Source: JACVRW01 sp963826165
GTDB taxonomy: Bacteria; Actinomycetota; Thermoleophilia; Solirubrobacterales; Thermoleophilaceae
DNA length: 64,000 nucleotides
Direction of reading: 5' to 3'
NCBI GenBank assembly: GCA_963826165.1
Contig: CAWGWC010000007.1
Location: forward strand, 248,001-312,000
In this document: positions 49,916 through 58,156 of the stretch, one piece after another
Position numbering within the stretch: the first letter of the stretch is position 1
Layout of the letters: every line of letters starts with the position of its first letter
Translations under genes and position numbers: made by a program
The notes under the pieces: generated by a model
Database searches by the model: none
Told to the model about the DNA's origin: nothing
What the model saw: only the letters and a program-made list of their open reading frames with translations

Positions 49916-51088
49916 TTAAACCCGCTGGATCAGAGTTCCGGTTCCGAGCCCGCCGCCGCAGCACATGGTCACGAGGCCGACCTCCTTGTCGGAGCGCTCG
50001 AGCTCGTGCACCAGCGTGGTGATCAGGCGGGCGCCCGTGGAACCCAGCGGGTGGCCGAGGGCGATGGCCCCGCCGTTGACGTTCACGCGGTCCATGTCGG
50101 GCTCCACCTCGCGACGCCAGGCCGCGACCACCGAGGCAAAGGCCTCGTTGACCTCGAACAGATCGATGTCGCCGATGGACATGCCGTTGCGCTCGAGGAG
50201 CTTCCTGGTGGCCGGAATCGGGCCCGTGAGCATGATCACCGGATCCACGCCGACCGTCGTCTGGTCGACGATCCGGGCGCGCGGCTTCAGCCCGAGTGAC
50301 TCCGCCTTGCCGCGCTCCATCAGGAGCACGGCCGCGGCGCCGTCGGAGATCTGGGACGAGTTGCCCGCGGTGATCTTGCCGTCCTCCTTGAAGGCCGGCT
50401 TGAGCTGCGAGAGAGCCTCGATGTTCGTGTCCGGCCGGATGCCCTGATCGGTCACGTAGGTGTCGCCGTTGACCTGAAAGGGCACGATCTCACGCTCGAA
50501 GCGACCCTCTTCGGTGGCCCGGTGCGCGTTCTGGTGCGAGCGCATGCCGATCTCGTCGAGCTCGGAGCGCGGGATCTCCCACTGGTCGGCGATCATCTCG
50601 GCCGAAATGCCCTGTGGGACGAGGTTGTAGTGCTCCATCAACTCAGGCGGCCAGGGCGAGCCCACGTCGTCCACCCACTTGAACCCGACTCCCATGGGGA
50701 TGTGGCCCATGTGCTCGACGCCCGAGCCGATGGCCACGTCGTGCGCGCCGGAGGCGATCAGAGCGGCGGCGAAATTCACGGCCTGCTGGGCGGAGCCGCA
50801 CTGGCGGTCGACGGTGGTGGCGGGCGTCTCCACGGGCAGCCCGGCCTGCAGCCAGGCGTTGCGGCCGACGTTGAACATCTGCTCGCCGTACTGCTGCACG
50901 CACCCGGTGATCACGTCCTCGACCTCGGAGGGCTCGATGCCCGCACGCTCGATCACCGAGGTGTAGGTCGACCCGAGCAGCTCGTTGGGGTGGGTGTCCT
51001 TGTAGTAGCCCTTCTCGGGATGTCCCCGCCCGACCGGCGTGCGCGCCGCCTCGACGATTACGACCTCGCGACCATTTCCGTTCCGCAT
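49916..51088 (-). CDS. Acetyl-CoA acetyltransferase (thiolase)
   Basis: A 390-residue thiolase that cleaves 3-ketoacyl-CoA to acetyl-CoA, or runs backward. Nucleophile Cys97 (VDRQCGSAQQA), the GGAIALGHPLGSTGAR motif with its His, and MCCGGGLGTG with the second Cys are all present. GGAGGAAG precedes the ATG. It is divergent from the hydroxyacyl-CoA dehydrogenase gene, with a 16-bp palindrome between, shared with an acyl-CoA dehydrogenase 11 kb away. Whether it is degradative (FadA-like) or biosynthetic cannot be told by sequence alone; context favours degradation. Confidence 0.94.
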   Translation of the reverse strand: MRNGNGREVVIVEAARTPVGRGHPEKGYYKDTHPNELLGSTYTSVIERAGIEPSEVEDVITGCVQQYGEQMFNVGRNAWLQAGLPVETPATTVDRQCGSAQQAVNFAAALIASGAHDVAIGSGVEHMGHIPMGVGFKWVDDVGSPWPPELMEHYNLVPQGISAEMIADQWEIPRSELDEIGMRSHQNAHRATEEGRFEREIVPFQVNGDTYVTDQGIRPDTNIEALSQLKPAFKEDGKITAGNSSQISDGAAAVLLMERGKAESLGLKPRARIVDQTTVGVDPVIMLTGPIPATRKLLERNGMSIGDIDLFEVNEAFASVVAAWRREVEPDMDRVNVNGGAIALGHPLGSTGARLITTLVHELERSDKEVGLVTMCCGGGLGTGTLIQRV

Positions 51089-51132
51089 GTGGCTGCTTCC
51101 TCCAGCGTGAGTTGTGTGGTAAGCCTACTTCA

Positions 51133-51148
51133 TTGACTGACCAGTCAA
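51133..51148. promoter_or_regulatory. TetR-type palindromic operator between thiolase and hydroxyacyl-CoA dehydrogenase
   Basis: The 16-bp palindrome TTGACTGACCAGTCAA is identical to the one at 39843-39858. On the reverse strand its TTGACT could serve as a -35, with TAGGCT some 15 bases on toward the thiolase gene. The site is placed to control both divergent genes. Confidence 0.65.
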
Positions 51149-51174
51149 CCAATGGTCTCGGGAGCCTCTAGACG

Positions 51175-51942
51175 ATGAAACAACGGCTTGGAATCGCCGG
51201 TGCCGGCGCCATCGCCTGCGGCCTCGCAAAGGCGGCGGGACCGTCTCACGAGGTGGTGCTGTGGGCCCGCAGCGACACCTCCAGGGAGCGCGCGTGCGCG
51301 AAGGTGGCCGAGGCGGCCACGGTGGTCACCGATCTGTCAGAGCTCGCCGGCAGCGCCGTGGTCGTCGAGGCCATCTCAGAGGATCCGGACACCAAGCGTT
51401 CCCTCTACGGGCTGCTGGACGACGTGCTCGCGCCCGAGACCGTGCTCGCCACCACCACCTCGTCCCTGTCGGTGGCCGGTCTCGCGCAGGCCAGCGGTCG
51501 CCCCGACCGCTTCGGCGCGCTCCACGTCTTCAACCCGGTGGAGCGCATGGAGCTGGTGGAGCTCTCGTTTCCGCCCGAGGCGGGCGCCGAAACGAGGGAA
51601 GCGCTTCACGGCCTCTGCCGAGCGCTCGGCAAGACGGCGGTCGAGGTCCCCGATTCGGCCGGCTTCGTGGTCAACAAGCTGCTCTTCCCGTACCTGTTCG
51701 ACGCCGTCCGGCTGCTGGAGCAGAACGGAATCGAGCCAAAGGCGATCGATACGTGCATGAAGCTCGGCGCCGGTCACCCGATGGGCCCGCTCGCGCTGCT
51801 CGACTTCGTCGGTCTCGACGTGGCCGCCGCTATCGGGGACTCGATCGGCGCCGACGTGCCCCAGAGGGTCCGGGAGCTGATCGACGAGGGCAGGCTGGGG
51901 CGCAAGGCGGGCTCGGGCTTCTACGAGTACGAGAAGCGCTGA
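51175..51942 (+). CDS. 3-hydroxyacyl-CoA (hydroxybutyryl-CoA) dehydrogenase
   Basis: A 255-residue NAD-dependent enzyme oxidising 3-hydroxyacyl-CoA to 3-ketoacyl-CoA, the step before thiolase. GIAGAGAIACGLA is the Rossmann motif; HVFNPVERMELVEL and the catalytic His in it, VPDSAGFVVNKLLFPYL and GAGHPMGPLALLDFVGLD are typical. It is shorter than the common 280 residues but complete. It shares an operator region with the thiolase. Confidence 0.93.
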   Translation: MKQRLGIAGAGAIACGLAKAAGPSHEVVLWARSDTSRERACAKVAEAATVVTDLSELAGSAVVVEAISEDPDTKRSLYGLLDDVLAPETVLATTTSSLSVAGLAQASGRPDRFGALHVFNPVERMELVELSFPPEAGAETREALHGLCRALGKTAVEVPDSAGFVVNKLLFPYLFDAVRLLEQNGIEPKAIDTCMKLGAGHPMGPLALLDFVGLDVAAAIGDSIGADVPQRVRELIDEGRLGRKAGSGFYEYEKR

Positions 51943-51958
51943 TCCGGAGGCGTGGCCG

Positions 51959-52201
51959 TCAGCCGCGCACGGAGCGCGAGCGGGCGGCGAGGTCCCACAC
52001 CACGTCGGCCTCGCCGATCTTCTGGCTCTCCGCCAGCTCCGCCACCCGGTCCCAGGGAAGGGTGGCGTCAGGCAGGTCGTCCCAGCGGGCGAGGTCGAGG
52101 GCCTCGAGCGCGCCGCTCAGACCACCGGGGCAGTCGTCCTGCTCCTTGATGAGGGCACGAACCGCATCGCGCTGTGAATCACTGAACTTCACGCACCACA
52201 T
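51959..52201 (-). CDS. Small hypothetical protein
   Basis: An 80-residue soluble protein (start MWCVKFSDSQRDAVRALI). It has a helical, charged sequence with a GGLSGALEALDLARWDDLP centre. I do not recognise it; the ATG at 52201 lacks a good ribosome site, and a GTG 9 bases farther on is an alternative. It is convergent with the hydroxyacyl-CoA dehydrogenase gene. Confidence 0.55.
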   Translation of the reverse strand: MWCVKFSDSQRDAVRALIKEQDDCPGGLSGALEALDLARWDDLPDATLPWDRVAELAESQKIGEADVVWDLAARSRSVRG

Positions 52202-52239
52202 CGAGGCGAACGTAGCCCCCCAGCCGGACGGATAGGCGG

Positions 52240-53622
52240 TCAGTCCTGGCGTCGCTCGCTCTGGCCGCGAGGCGTGGATGCCGCCTGCTCGATGGGCCGG
52301 CCGGCGCCGCTCCCGTTGTCGTCCTCCGGATGGTGATCGCGGATACGCACCGCCTCGACGCGGTTCTGGCGCACGGCCTCCACCCGCAGGGAGTAGCCGT
52401 TGGCCTGAACCATGTCTCCACGCTTGGGCAGGCGGCCCAGCTCGCCGAACACGAATCCACCGACCGAGTTGTAGGCCTCGGAGTCCACCGGCAGGTTGAG
52501 GCCGTAGTCGGCGAGGTCGGTGATGGGCACGTGGCCCCGCACCCACCAGTCGCCGTTGGCGAGACGCCGGATGCCCGCCACAGCGGGGTCGGTCTCGTCG
52601 GCGATCTCCCCGACCACCTCCTCGATGATGTCCTCCACGGAGACGATGCCGGCGGTGCGGCCGTACTCGTCCACGACGACGGCCATCGAGGCCCGCTCGC
52701 GCTGGAGGTCGGCCAGGAGATCGTCGAGCGGCTTGGTCTCGGGCACGATCAGCGCGTCCTTGACGCTGTCGGCGATCGGGGCGTCGGGGCCGCGGCTCAT
52801 CAGCCGCCGGGCGAGCGAGTTGGAGTGCACGATGCCCTTGATCCGGTCCGTGTTGTCGTTCTCGGTGACCACGAGCCGGGTGTGACCCGAGTCCACGCAG
52901 CGCTTGAGGGCCACCTCGGCCGATTCGGAAATGTCGCAGGTGACCACGGCCGGGATCGGCGTCATCACCTGACGCGCCTGCTGCTCGTGCAGGTGAAAGA
53001 CGCCCGAGAGCATGCCGGCCTCTCCCGGGTCCAGCTTGCCGCCCGTCGCGCTCTGGGCGATCAGCAGCTTGAGGTCCTCGGACGAGCTGATCTCCTCGAA
53101 CTCGGCCTTGGCGTCGACCCCGACCAGGCGCAGGATGGCGTTCGAGGCCGTGTTCAGCAACCAGATCAGCGGGCTCAGCGCCACCCGGAACCAGTGCAGG
53201 GGCCGAGCCACGCGCAGGGCGGTGCGCTCGGCGTGGACAATCGCGTAGATCTTCGGCACCTGCTCGCCCACGGTGATGTGGAGCGCCGTGGTTATGAGGT
53301 AGGCGATCGAGATCGAGATGGCCAGCGACAGCCCGTGCGAGATCGACTCGCCGAGAGCGCTCTCGATCAGCCGGGCGATGGCCGGCTCGCCCATGAAGCC
53401 GATGCCCAGCGAGGCCATCGTGATGCCGAGCTGACAGGCCGACAGGTACTCGTCGATCTTGTCGATCTGAGCGAGCACCAAGGGGGCCCCGCGACGGCCC
53501 TCCTCGCGCATGACCTCGATACGGCCCTCGCGCGTGCGCACGAGCGCGAACTCGGCCGCGACGAAGAAGCCGTTCGCGGCCACCAATACGGCTACGCCGA
53601 AGAGGAGGAGCAGCTCGGTCAT
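52240..53622 (-). CDS. CNNM/CBS-domain membrane protein (hemolysin C/CorC family)
   Basis: A 460-residue CNNM transporter: the transmembrane DUF21 region (residues 1-190) starting MTELLLLFGVAVLVAANGFF with the usual GEQVPK motif (about residue 119), two CBS domains (about 215-340) that bind nucleotides, and a C-terminal CorC_HlyC domain. Families of this kind export magnesium or other divalent metals; the hemolysin label is historical. The C-terminal tail of about 25 residues is hydrophilic and variable. Confidence 0.92.
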   Translation of the reverse strand: MTELLLLFGVAVLVAANGFFVAAEFALVRTREGRIEVMREEGRRGAPLVLAQIDKIDEYLSACQLGITMASLGIGFMGEPAIARLIESALGESISHGLSLAISISIAYLITTALHITVGEQVPKIYAIVHAERTALRVARPLHWFRVALSPLIWLLNTASNAILRLVGVDAKAEFEEISSSEDLKLLIAQSATGGKLDPGEAGMLSGVFHLHEQQARQVMTPIPAVVTCDISESAEVALKRCVDSGHTRLVVTENDNTDRIKGIVHSNSLARRLMSRGPDAPIADSVKDALIVPETKPLDDLLADLQRERASMAVVVDEYGRTAGIVSVEDIIEEVVGEIADETDPAVAGIRRLANGDWWVRGHVPITDLADYGLNLPVDSEAYNSVGGFVFGELGRLPKRGDMVQANGYSLRVEAVRQNRVEAVRIRDHHPEDDNGSGAGRPIEQAASTPRGQSERRQD

Positions 53623-53725
53623 CTGGGACCGCTGCCTGCCTCCGGCTTTAACCGCTTACTTCGAGGTCGATCGTCGTCGCTCATTCAGGGGGACTCTGGC
53701 GAGCGTAGCAAGGTTTCTGCGCGCT

Positions 53726-54001
53726 CTACAGGGCGTCGATCTTCCCCGCAAGCTCGAAATCCGCACCGGTCAGGCCGCCCTCGCTGTGCGTGGAGAGGGT
53801 GACCGTCACCGTCTTCCAGGAGATCTCCAGATCGGGGTGATGCTCCATCTCCTCGGCGGCGGGTGTGAGCCGGTTCACGAAGTCCACCGACCCCTTGAAG
53901 TCCCCGTTGTCGAAGTCCTTGGTGATCGCGTCGCCGGACCGCTCCCATCCGTCCAGACCTTGCAGCCGATCGTTGATCTCGTCGTCGCTCAAACGTGCCA
54001 T
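53726..54001 (-). CDS. 4a-hydroxytetrahydrobiopterin dehydratase
   Basis: A 91-residue pterin-4a-carbinolamine dehydratase. The family signature is the EEMEHHPDLEISW stretch with the paired His residues, and the later LSTHSEGGLTGADF contributes to the pterin site. It recycles pterin cofactors or acts as a helper. GGAGA lies seven bases before the ATG at 54001. The start overlaps the neighbourhood of the divergent gene's start: the two genes begin within about 12 bases of each other. Confidence 0.9.
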   Translation of the reverse strand: MARLSDDEINDRLQGLDGWERSGDAITKDFDNGDFKGSVDFVNRLTPAAEEMEHHPDLEISWKTVTVTLSTHSEGGLTGADFELAGKIDAL

Positions 54002-54011
54002 GCTCGTCTCC

Positions 54012-54929
54012 GTGCGGGTCGCCTCATTGGTCCCTTCAGCCACCGAGATGCTCTTCGCCCTCGGCCTGGGCGACAGTGTCGTCGCAGTCACCCATGAGTG
54101 TGATTACCCGCCCGGCGTCGAACAACTCCCGCACCTCACCCGGAGCGTGATCGGTGAGGGGCTGCCCGCCGCGGAGATCGATGCCGCCGTGCGCGAGCGC
54201 ACCGGCCGGGGCGAGTCGCTCTACGAGCTCGACGAGGACACGCTTGCCTCGCTCGACGTCGACCTGATCGTGACCCAGGCGGTGTGCGAGGTCTGCGCCG
54301 TCTCGTTCGACGACGTCCGCTCGGTGGCGGCCGGGCTGCCCACCGAGCCGGAGGTGATCTCGCTCGATCCGTCGACCTTCGGCGAGGTCATGGGCGACAT
54401 ACCGCGGTTGGCGGAGGCCACCGGAGTGCCGGAGGCCGGGGAGCAGCTGGCCGAGGAGTGCGCCGAGCGCGTGGAGGAGGTGGAGCTGGCGATCGCCGGC
54501 GACCCGCGGCCGCGGGTGGCCGCCCTGGAATGGCTCGACCCCGTGTACGTGGGCGGCCACTGGGTCCCGCAGATGATCGAGCTGGCCGGCGGAGACGATG
54601 TGCTCGGCCTGCCGGGAGAGAAGTCCCGCACCGCGGAGTGGGCCGAGGTCGAGGCGGCTCGTCCCGAGATCGTGGTCTCGATGCCCTGCGGCTACTACGC
54701 CGAGCAGGCCGCGGCCGAGACCATGCTTCAGCGCGAGCGGCTCACGGCACTGGGCGCCCGAGTGGTGGCGGTCGACGCGGCGGCCTACTTCTCGCGTCCC
54801 GGACCCCGGCTGGTGGACGGAGTGGAGCTGCTCGGCCACATCCTCCATCCCGACGTGTTCGAGGCTCCCCCCACCCGCCGCTCGATCGAGCTCGACCTCG
54901 CACGGCCGGCCGGAGCCGGCCGGTCCTAG
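54012..54929 (+). CDS. Cobalamin-binding (BtuF-like) periplasmic-binding-fold protein
   Basis: A 305-residue protein of the BtuF/FepB-like binding fold; the MRVASLVPSATEML start is typical, with ALEWLDPVYVGGHWVPQMI in the middle. No signal peptide is visible, as in some cytosolic members annotated as cobalamin-binding, so it is not clearly an ABC transport component. GTG at 54012 was chosen for this typical N-terminus; an ATG at 54000 would overlap the divergent pterin dehydratase start. No transporter genes are nearby. Ligand not certain. Confidence 0.8.
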   Translation: MRVASLVPSATEMLFALGLGDSVVAVTHECDYPPGVEQLPHLTRSVIGEGLPAAEIDAAVRERTGRGESLYELDEDTLASLDVDLIVTQAVCEVCAVSFDDVRSVAAGLPTEPEVISLDPSTFGEVMGDIPRLAEATGVPEAGEQLAEECAERVEEVELAIAGDPRPRVAALEWLDPVYVGGHWVPQMIELAGGDDVLGLPGEKSRTAEWAEVEAARPEIVVSMPCGYYAEQAAAETMLQRERLTALGARVVAVDAAAYFSRPGPRLVDGVELLGHILHPDVFEAPPTRRSIELDLARPAGAGRS

Positions 54930-55738
54930 CCCACCACCACGATCGAGCCGGCCACCGCCGCCACGCCCAGCGCCGCGCAGAGCACCGAGGTGGCCGCCGC
55001 CCCCAGCCGCACCTGATCGGGCAGGTCGAAGAGGACCAGCGCGGCCAGGCCGCCGCCGATCAGGCCGCCGATGTGACCACCGATCGAGATGTTCGGAACG
55101 ACGAACGTGATCAAGAGGTTGAGGCCGATCCACACGCCCAGCCCGCTCTCCATCAGGCTCATCCCGCGGTTGCGGGCGTAGATCGCGGCAGCCGCCATGA
55201 GACCGAAGATCGCGCCCGAGGCGCCCACCGTCAGCCCGTCGGGCTCGAGCAGGAGCGCTCCGAACGAACCGCAGAGAAGCGAGACGAAGTAGATCAGCGC
55301 GAAACGTGCCCGGCCCACGGCCGGCTCGAGCAACGAGCCGAGGACCCACAGGGAGAGCATGTTGAACATCAGGTGAAACAGCCCCGCGTGCAGGAAGCCC
55401 GAGGTGAGCAAACGCCAATATTCCCCGTCGGCCACGGCCGGTCCCGACAGCGCCCCCTCGGTGAGCAGGTCGCCGCTCACGCCCGCGCCACCGGTGGCGC
55501 TGCCGCCGCCCAGGGTGGCGCCGAGGAAGACCAGCACGTTGATGCCGATGAGCAGATAGGTCAGCCCCGGCTCGTCCGTGCCGGAGCGCATCGTCCGGAC
55601 CTGGGTGCGCTGACTGGCGCACTCGGGACAGCGCATGCCCACCGAAGTGGTGGTCATGCAGTCCGGGCAGATCGCCCGCCCGCAATTGGAGCAGTGGACT
55701 CCGGTCTCGCGCTTCGGGTGGCGGTAACAGACGTCCAT
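54926..55738 (-). CDS. Rhomboid-family intramembrane serine protease
   Basis: A 270-residue rhomboid protease with an N-terminal zinc-ribbon/B-box-like domain (CYRHPKRETGVHCSNCGRAICPDC and MRCPEC cysteine/His pairs, about 1-45) and six or so spans. Ser174 in VGASGAIFG and His222 in GGHIGGLIG form the catalytic dyad. It cuts membrane proteins within the bilayer. It overlaps the convergent BtuF-like gene by 4 bp. Confidence 0.92.
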   Translation of the reverse strand: MDVCYRHPKRETGVHCSNCGRAICPDCMTTTSVGMRCPECASQRTQVRTMRSGTDEPGLTYLLIGINVLVFLGATLGGGSATGGAGVSGDLLTEGALSGPAVADGEYWRLLTSGFLHAGLFHLMFNMLSLWVLGSLLEPAVGRARFALIYFVSLLCGSFGALLLEPDGLTVGASGAIFGLMAAAAIYARNRGMSLMESGLGVWIGLNLLITFVVPNISIGGHIGGLIGGGLAALVLFDLPDQVRLGAAATSVLCAALGVAAVAGSIVVVG

Positions 55739-55781
55739 ATCGGACGCTCAGAGTAGTGGTCGGCGAGTCACGCAGCGCCGC

Positions 55782-56492
55782 CTAGAGCGGCACGCTCAGC
55801 ACGGGCTGCTCGGTGGGAGCGCGTGCTCCGCCACGGCGCTCACGAGTGACGAGCACGGCCTCGGCGCCGGTCAGGTCGTCCGGTACCGCCACCGCGGTCG
55901 CGCCGTTCGACGCGACCACGAACGTGGGCTGAGCCACGAAGCCGCCGTCCCTCTGGATCCAGGCCTGGTAGACCTGATCGTCGTTGAGCGTCGGCATGTC
56001 GCGGACGCGCAGGATGGCGCCGTCCTTGCCGTCGCCCTCCACCTGGAGTTCACCGCTGGCGCGCGGCAGCCGGCTCTGGTCGACGGTGGCCACGACCGTG
56101 CGCTCGTCCTCGGTGCCGAGCTGGGCCACGGCGAAACCGCCCACGACACCGAGCAGCAACGCGCCCATGACCAGCACGGGTCGCATGGCGGGGAAGCTGA
56201 GGCGGTCGCGCAGGGAGCGCCTGGGCCGCCGCGCGGCGGCCTCCTCGGGCGCCTCGCGCGACTCGCGCTCGACGATCTCCATCAGCGCCATCTTGAGCTC
56301 CGGCGGCGGCTCCACCTGCTCGACCGAGCGCGGCAGCACGTCGGCCGCCGGCCGCAGATCCTCGATCTCGGCGCGACACTCCGCGCAGTTGACGATGTGC
56401 TGCTCGAAAGCTTGGATCTCGAGATCGGTCAGCGCTCCCAGCAGATAGGCGCCGATGTCATCCCGGTAGTGCGTGTGGTCCCTGGTGGTCAT
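55782..56492 (-). CDS. RskA-type anti-sigma factor
   Basis: A 236-residue membrane anti-sigma factor. The N-terminal zinc-finger motif has His32-Cys36-Cys39 (HIVNCAEC), one span follows at about residues 100-122 (VLVMGALLLGVVGGFAV), and the C-terminal extracellular domain is RskA-like (YQAWIQRDGGFVAQPTFVV). It holds the ECF sigma factor encoded just upstream; its start overlaps that gene as ATGA, so the two are made in step. Regulated proteolysis of this kind of protein releases the sigma factor; the rhomboid next door is a conceivable but unproven protease. Confidence 0.92.
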   Translation of the reverse strand: MTTRDHTHYRDDIGAYLLGALTDLEIQAFEQHIVNCAECRAEIEDLRPAADVLPRSVEQVEPPPELKMALMEIVERESREAPEEAAARRPRRSLRDRLSFPAMRPVLVMGALLLGVVGGFAVAQLGTEDERTVVATVDQSRLPRASGELQVEGDGKDGAILRVRDMPTLNDDQVYQAWIQRDGGFVAQPTFVVASNGATAVAVPDDLTGAEAVLVTRERRGGARAPTEQPVLSVPL

Positions 56493-57073
56493 GCGAATCC
56501 CCCTGCCGCGTAGCCCTCTGAGAGCTGCCGCCGCATCTTGTCCAGGCCCAGCCGCATCCGGCCCTTGACGGTACCGATGGGCTCATTCAGCAACTCGGCG
56601 ATCTGGCTGTGGCTGAAGCCGCCGAAATAGGCCAGTTCGATGGTCTTTCGCTGCTCGTCCGGCAGCGTGTCCAGGGCGGTGCGGATCGAGCGCGCCTCCT
56701 CGCGCCGCGCGACCTCCACGTCCGTGCGTTCCTTCGCCTCGTGACGTTCCTCGACCCCTTCCAGCGTGTCCCGCCGGCGGTCGTGAACCGTGTTGCGCCG
56801 GAGCGCGTCCACGGCCCGGTTGTGGACGATGCCGAGCACCCACGTCCGGACGCTCCCGCGCGCCTGGTCGTAGCGAAGCCGACTCCTCCAGATCGAGAGG
56901 AAGGCCTCCTGCGTTATGTCTTCTGCAGTCACTCGGTTACCCACCATCCTGTATGCGAGCGAGAACGCCGCGCCGCCATGACGGTCGTAGAGCAGCTCGA
57001 ACGCTCGGGGCTTCCCCTCTTGGACGAGCTGCATGACCTCCTCGTCCGCGAGATCGCGGATGTCATTCGCCAT
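56489..57073 (-). CDS. ECF RNA polymerase sigma factor (SigK-like)
   Basis: A 194-residue ECF sigma factor. Region 2 (TAEDITQEAFLSIWRSR) and region 4 (LPDEQRKTIELAYFGG, then FSHSQIAELLNEPIGTVKGR) are complete. ATG at 57073 has AAGGAAG upstream. It is co-transcribed with the RskA-type anti-sigma factor, so it belongs to the SigK/RskA group that responds to envelope or redox stress. It is divergent from the SRPBCC gene. Confidence 0.93.
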   Translation of the reverse strand: MANDIRDLADEEVMQLVQEGKPRAFELLYDRHGGAAFSLAYRMVGNRVTAEDITQEAFLSIWRSRLRYDQARGSVRTWVLGIVHNRAVDALRRNTVHDRRRDTLEGVEERHEAKERTDVEVARREEARSIRTALDTLPDEQRKTIELAYFGGFSHSQIAELLNEPIGTVKGRMRLGLDKMRRQLSEGYAAGGFA

Positions 57074-57192
57074 GGCGAACACTTCCTTCGCGGCGCAGGG
57101 CAAACTGGATCAGCACCGATTGCTCCATTCACCATTGGCGCGCGTTCTCCCGCCTTCAACCATCGGGGCCGGTCCGTCCGTACCTTCGTGCG

Positions 57193-57624
57193 ATGGCTCA
57201 TTTCCGCGACAGCGTTCCGTCCACTCTCGGCCCCGAGGAGACCTTCGACTACCTGGCCTGGTTCTCGAACGCCGGGGAGTGGGACCCCGGCGTGGTGGAG
57301 GCCGAGCCCCTCGGCGAGGAACCCGCGCGGGTCGGCTCGCGCTTTCGGGTGGTGACCGAGTTCGCGGGGCGGCGCAACGATCTCGTCTACGAGATCGTGG
57401 AGCTCGACCGCCCTCGCCGCGTGCGACTGGTGGCCGAGGCGCCGAGCTTCACGAGCGACGACACCATCGAGGTGGCGGGCGGCGCCGGCGGCGTGGAGGT
57501 CACCTACGACGCCGACCTGCGCATGAAGGGACTGTTCAAGCTGTCCGAGCCGATCACGCGGGTGATCTTCAACCGCGTGGCGGGGCGGGCCAAGGACGGA
57601 CTCGAGAAGGCGCTGGCGCGCTGA
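57193..57624 (+). CDS. SRPBCC-family protein
   Basis: A 143-residue START/Bet v1-like protein, beginning MAHFRDSVPSTLGPEETFDYLAWFSNAGEWDPG, with the expected strand pattern and a long C-terminal helix (VIFNRVAGRAKDGLEKAL). It probably binds a hydrophobic ligand; no enzyme activity can be assigned. It lies beside the sigma factor gene, in the other direction. The 3' end overlaps the convergent gene by 56 bp. Confidence 0.82.
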   Translation: MAHFRDSVPSTLGPEETFDYLAWFSNAGEWDPGVVEAEPLGEEPARVGSRFRVVTEFAGRRNDLVYEIVELDRPRRVRLVAEAPSFTSDDTIEVAGGAGGVEVTYDADLRMKGLFKLSEPITRVIFNRVAGRAKDGLEKALAR

Positions 57625-58114
57625 GCTGAACGATCGGGATCGTCCGGTTCGCCTTCGCGGCGTCCCGGCGGTAGGTCGCGTAGGGCGCGAACACACGATC
57701 GGCGAGCTCCCAGAGCCTTCGGCGCTCCGCTTCGTCGTCGATCACCCTGGCCCGCATCGGGATACCGCCGATCGCGACGTCGGGATGCGCCCGGAGATTG
57801 TGAAACCAGGCCGGGTGCCTCTCGTGGCCGGCCTTCGAGGCGACGATCGTGACCAGGTCGCCGTCGTGGAAGTAGATGACCGCGTTGCGTCGCAGGGCGC
57901 CGCTCCTCGCGCCACGGGTCTCGAGCAGGGCGGTGGGGAGCACCAGTCCCATGCCGAGCCGTCCCCGCGTGGCCCGCAGCAGGTACGGATCTAGCTTCCA
58001 GACGACGTTGGCCGAGATGAAGCGGCCCAGGCGGGTGGCGGAGAACGCGGCGTAGGCGCGGCTGAACCGGCCGGGCGGGCGTCTGGGATCGACGTATCTG
58101 AGCCGCGCGGCCAC
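57569..58114 (-). CDS. Nitroreductase/Ddn-family deazaflavin-dependent enzyme
   Basis: A 181-residue member of the F420-dependent Ddn/PNPOx-like family. LLETRGARSGALRRNAVIYF, VTIVASKAGHERHPAWFHNL and RVFAPYATYRR are typical; these parts bind the deazaflavin cofactor F420. The GTG at 58114 gives a sensible N-terminus; the open frame runs on upstream. The last residues overlap the SRPBCC gene. Presence of this family fits an F420-using actinomycete. Confidence 0.85.
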   Translation of the reverse strand: MAARLRYVDPRRPPGRFSRAYAAFSATRLGRFISANVVWKLDPYLLRATRGRLGMGLVLPTALLETRGARSGALRRNAVIYFHDGDLVTIVASKAGHERHPAWFHNLRAHPDVAIGGIPMRARVIDDEAERRRLWELADRVFAPYATYRRDAAKANRTIPIVQLSAPAPSRVRPWPAPPRG

Positions 58115-58156
58115 CGGAGCATTGTTGCTTCTGCCTCGCCGGGTAGCTTTGCGCCG

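Noticed and set aside
39843..51148. The two 16-bp palindromes as transposon ends
   Set aside because: They flank ordinary core genes, have no target duplication or transposase and are each a self-contained inverted repeat in a promoter position.
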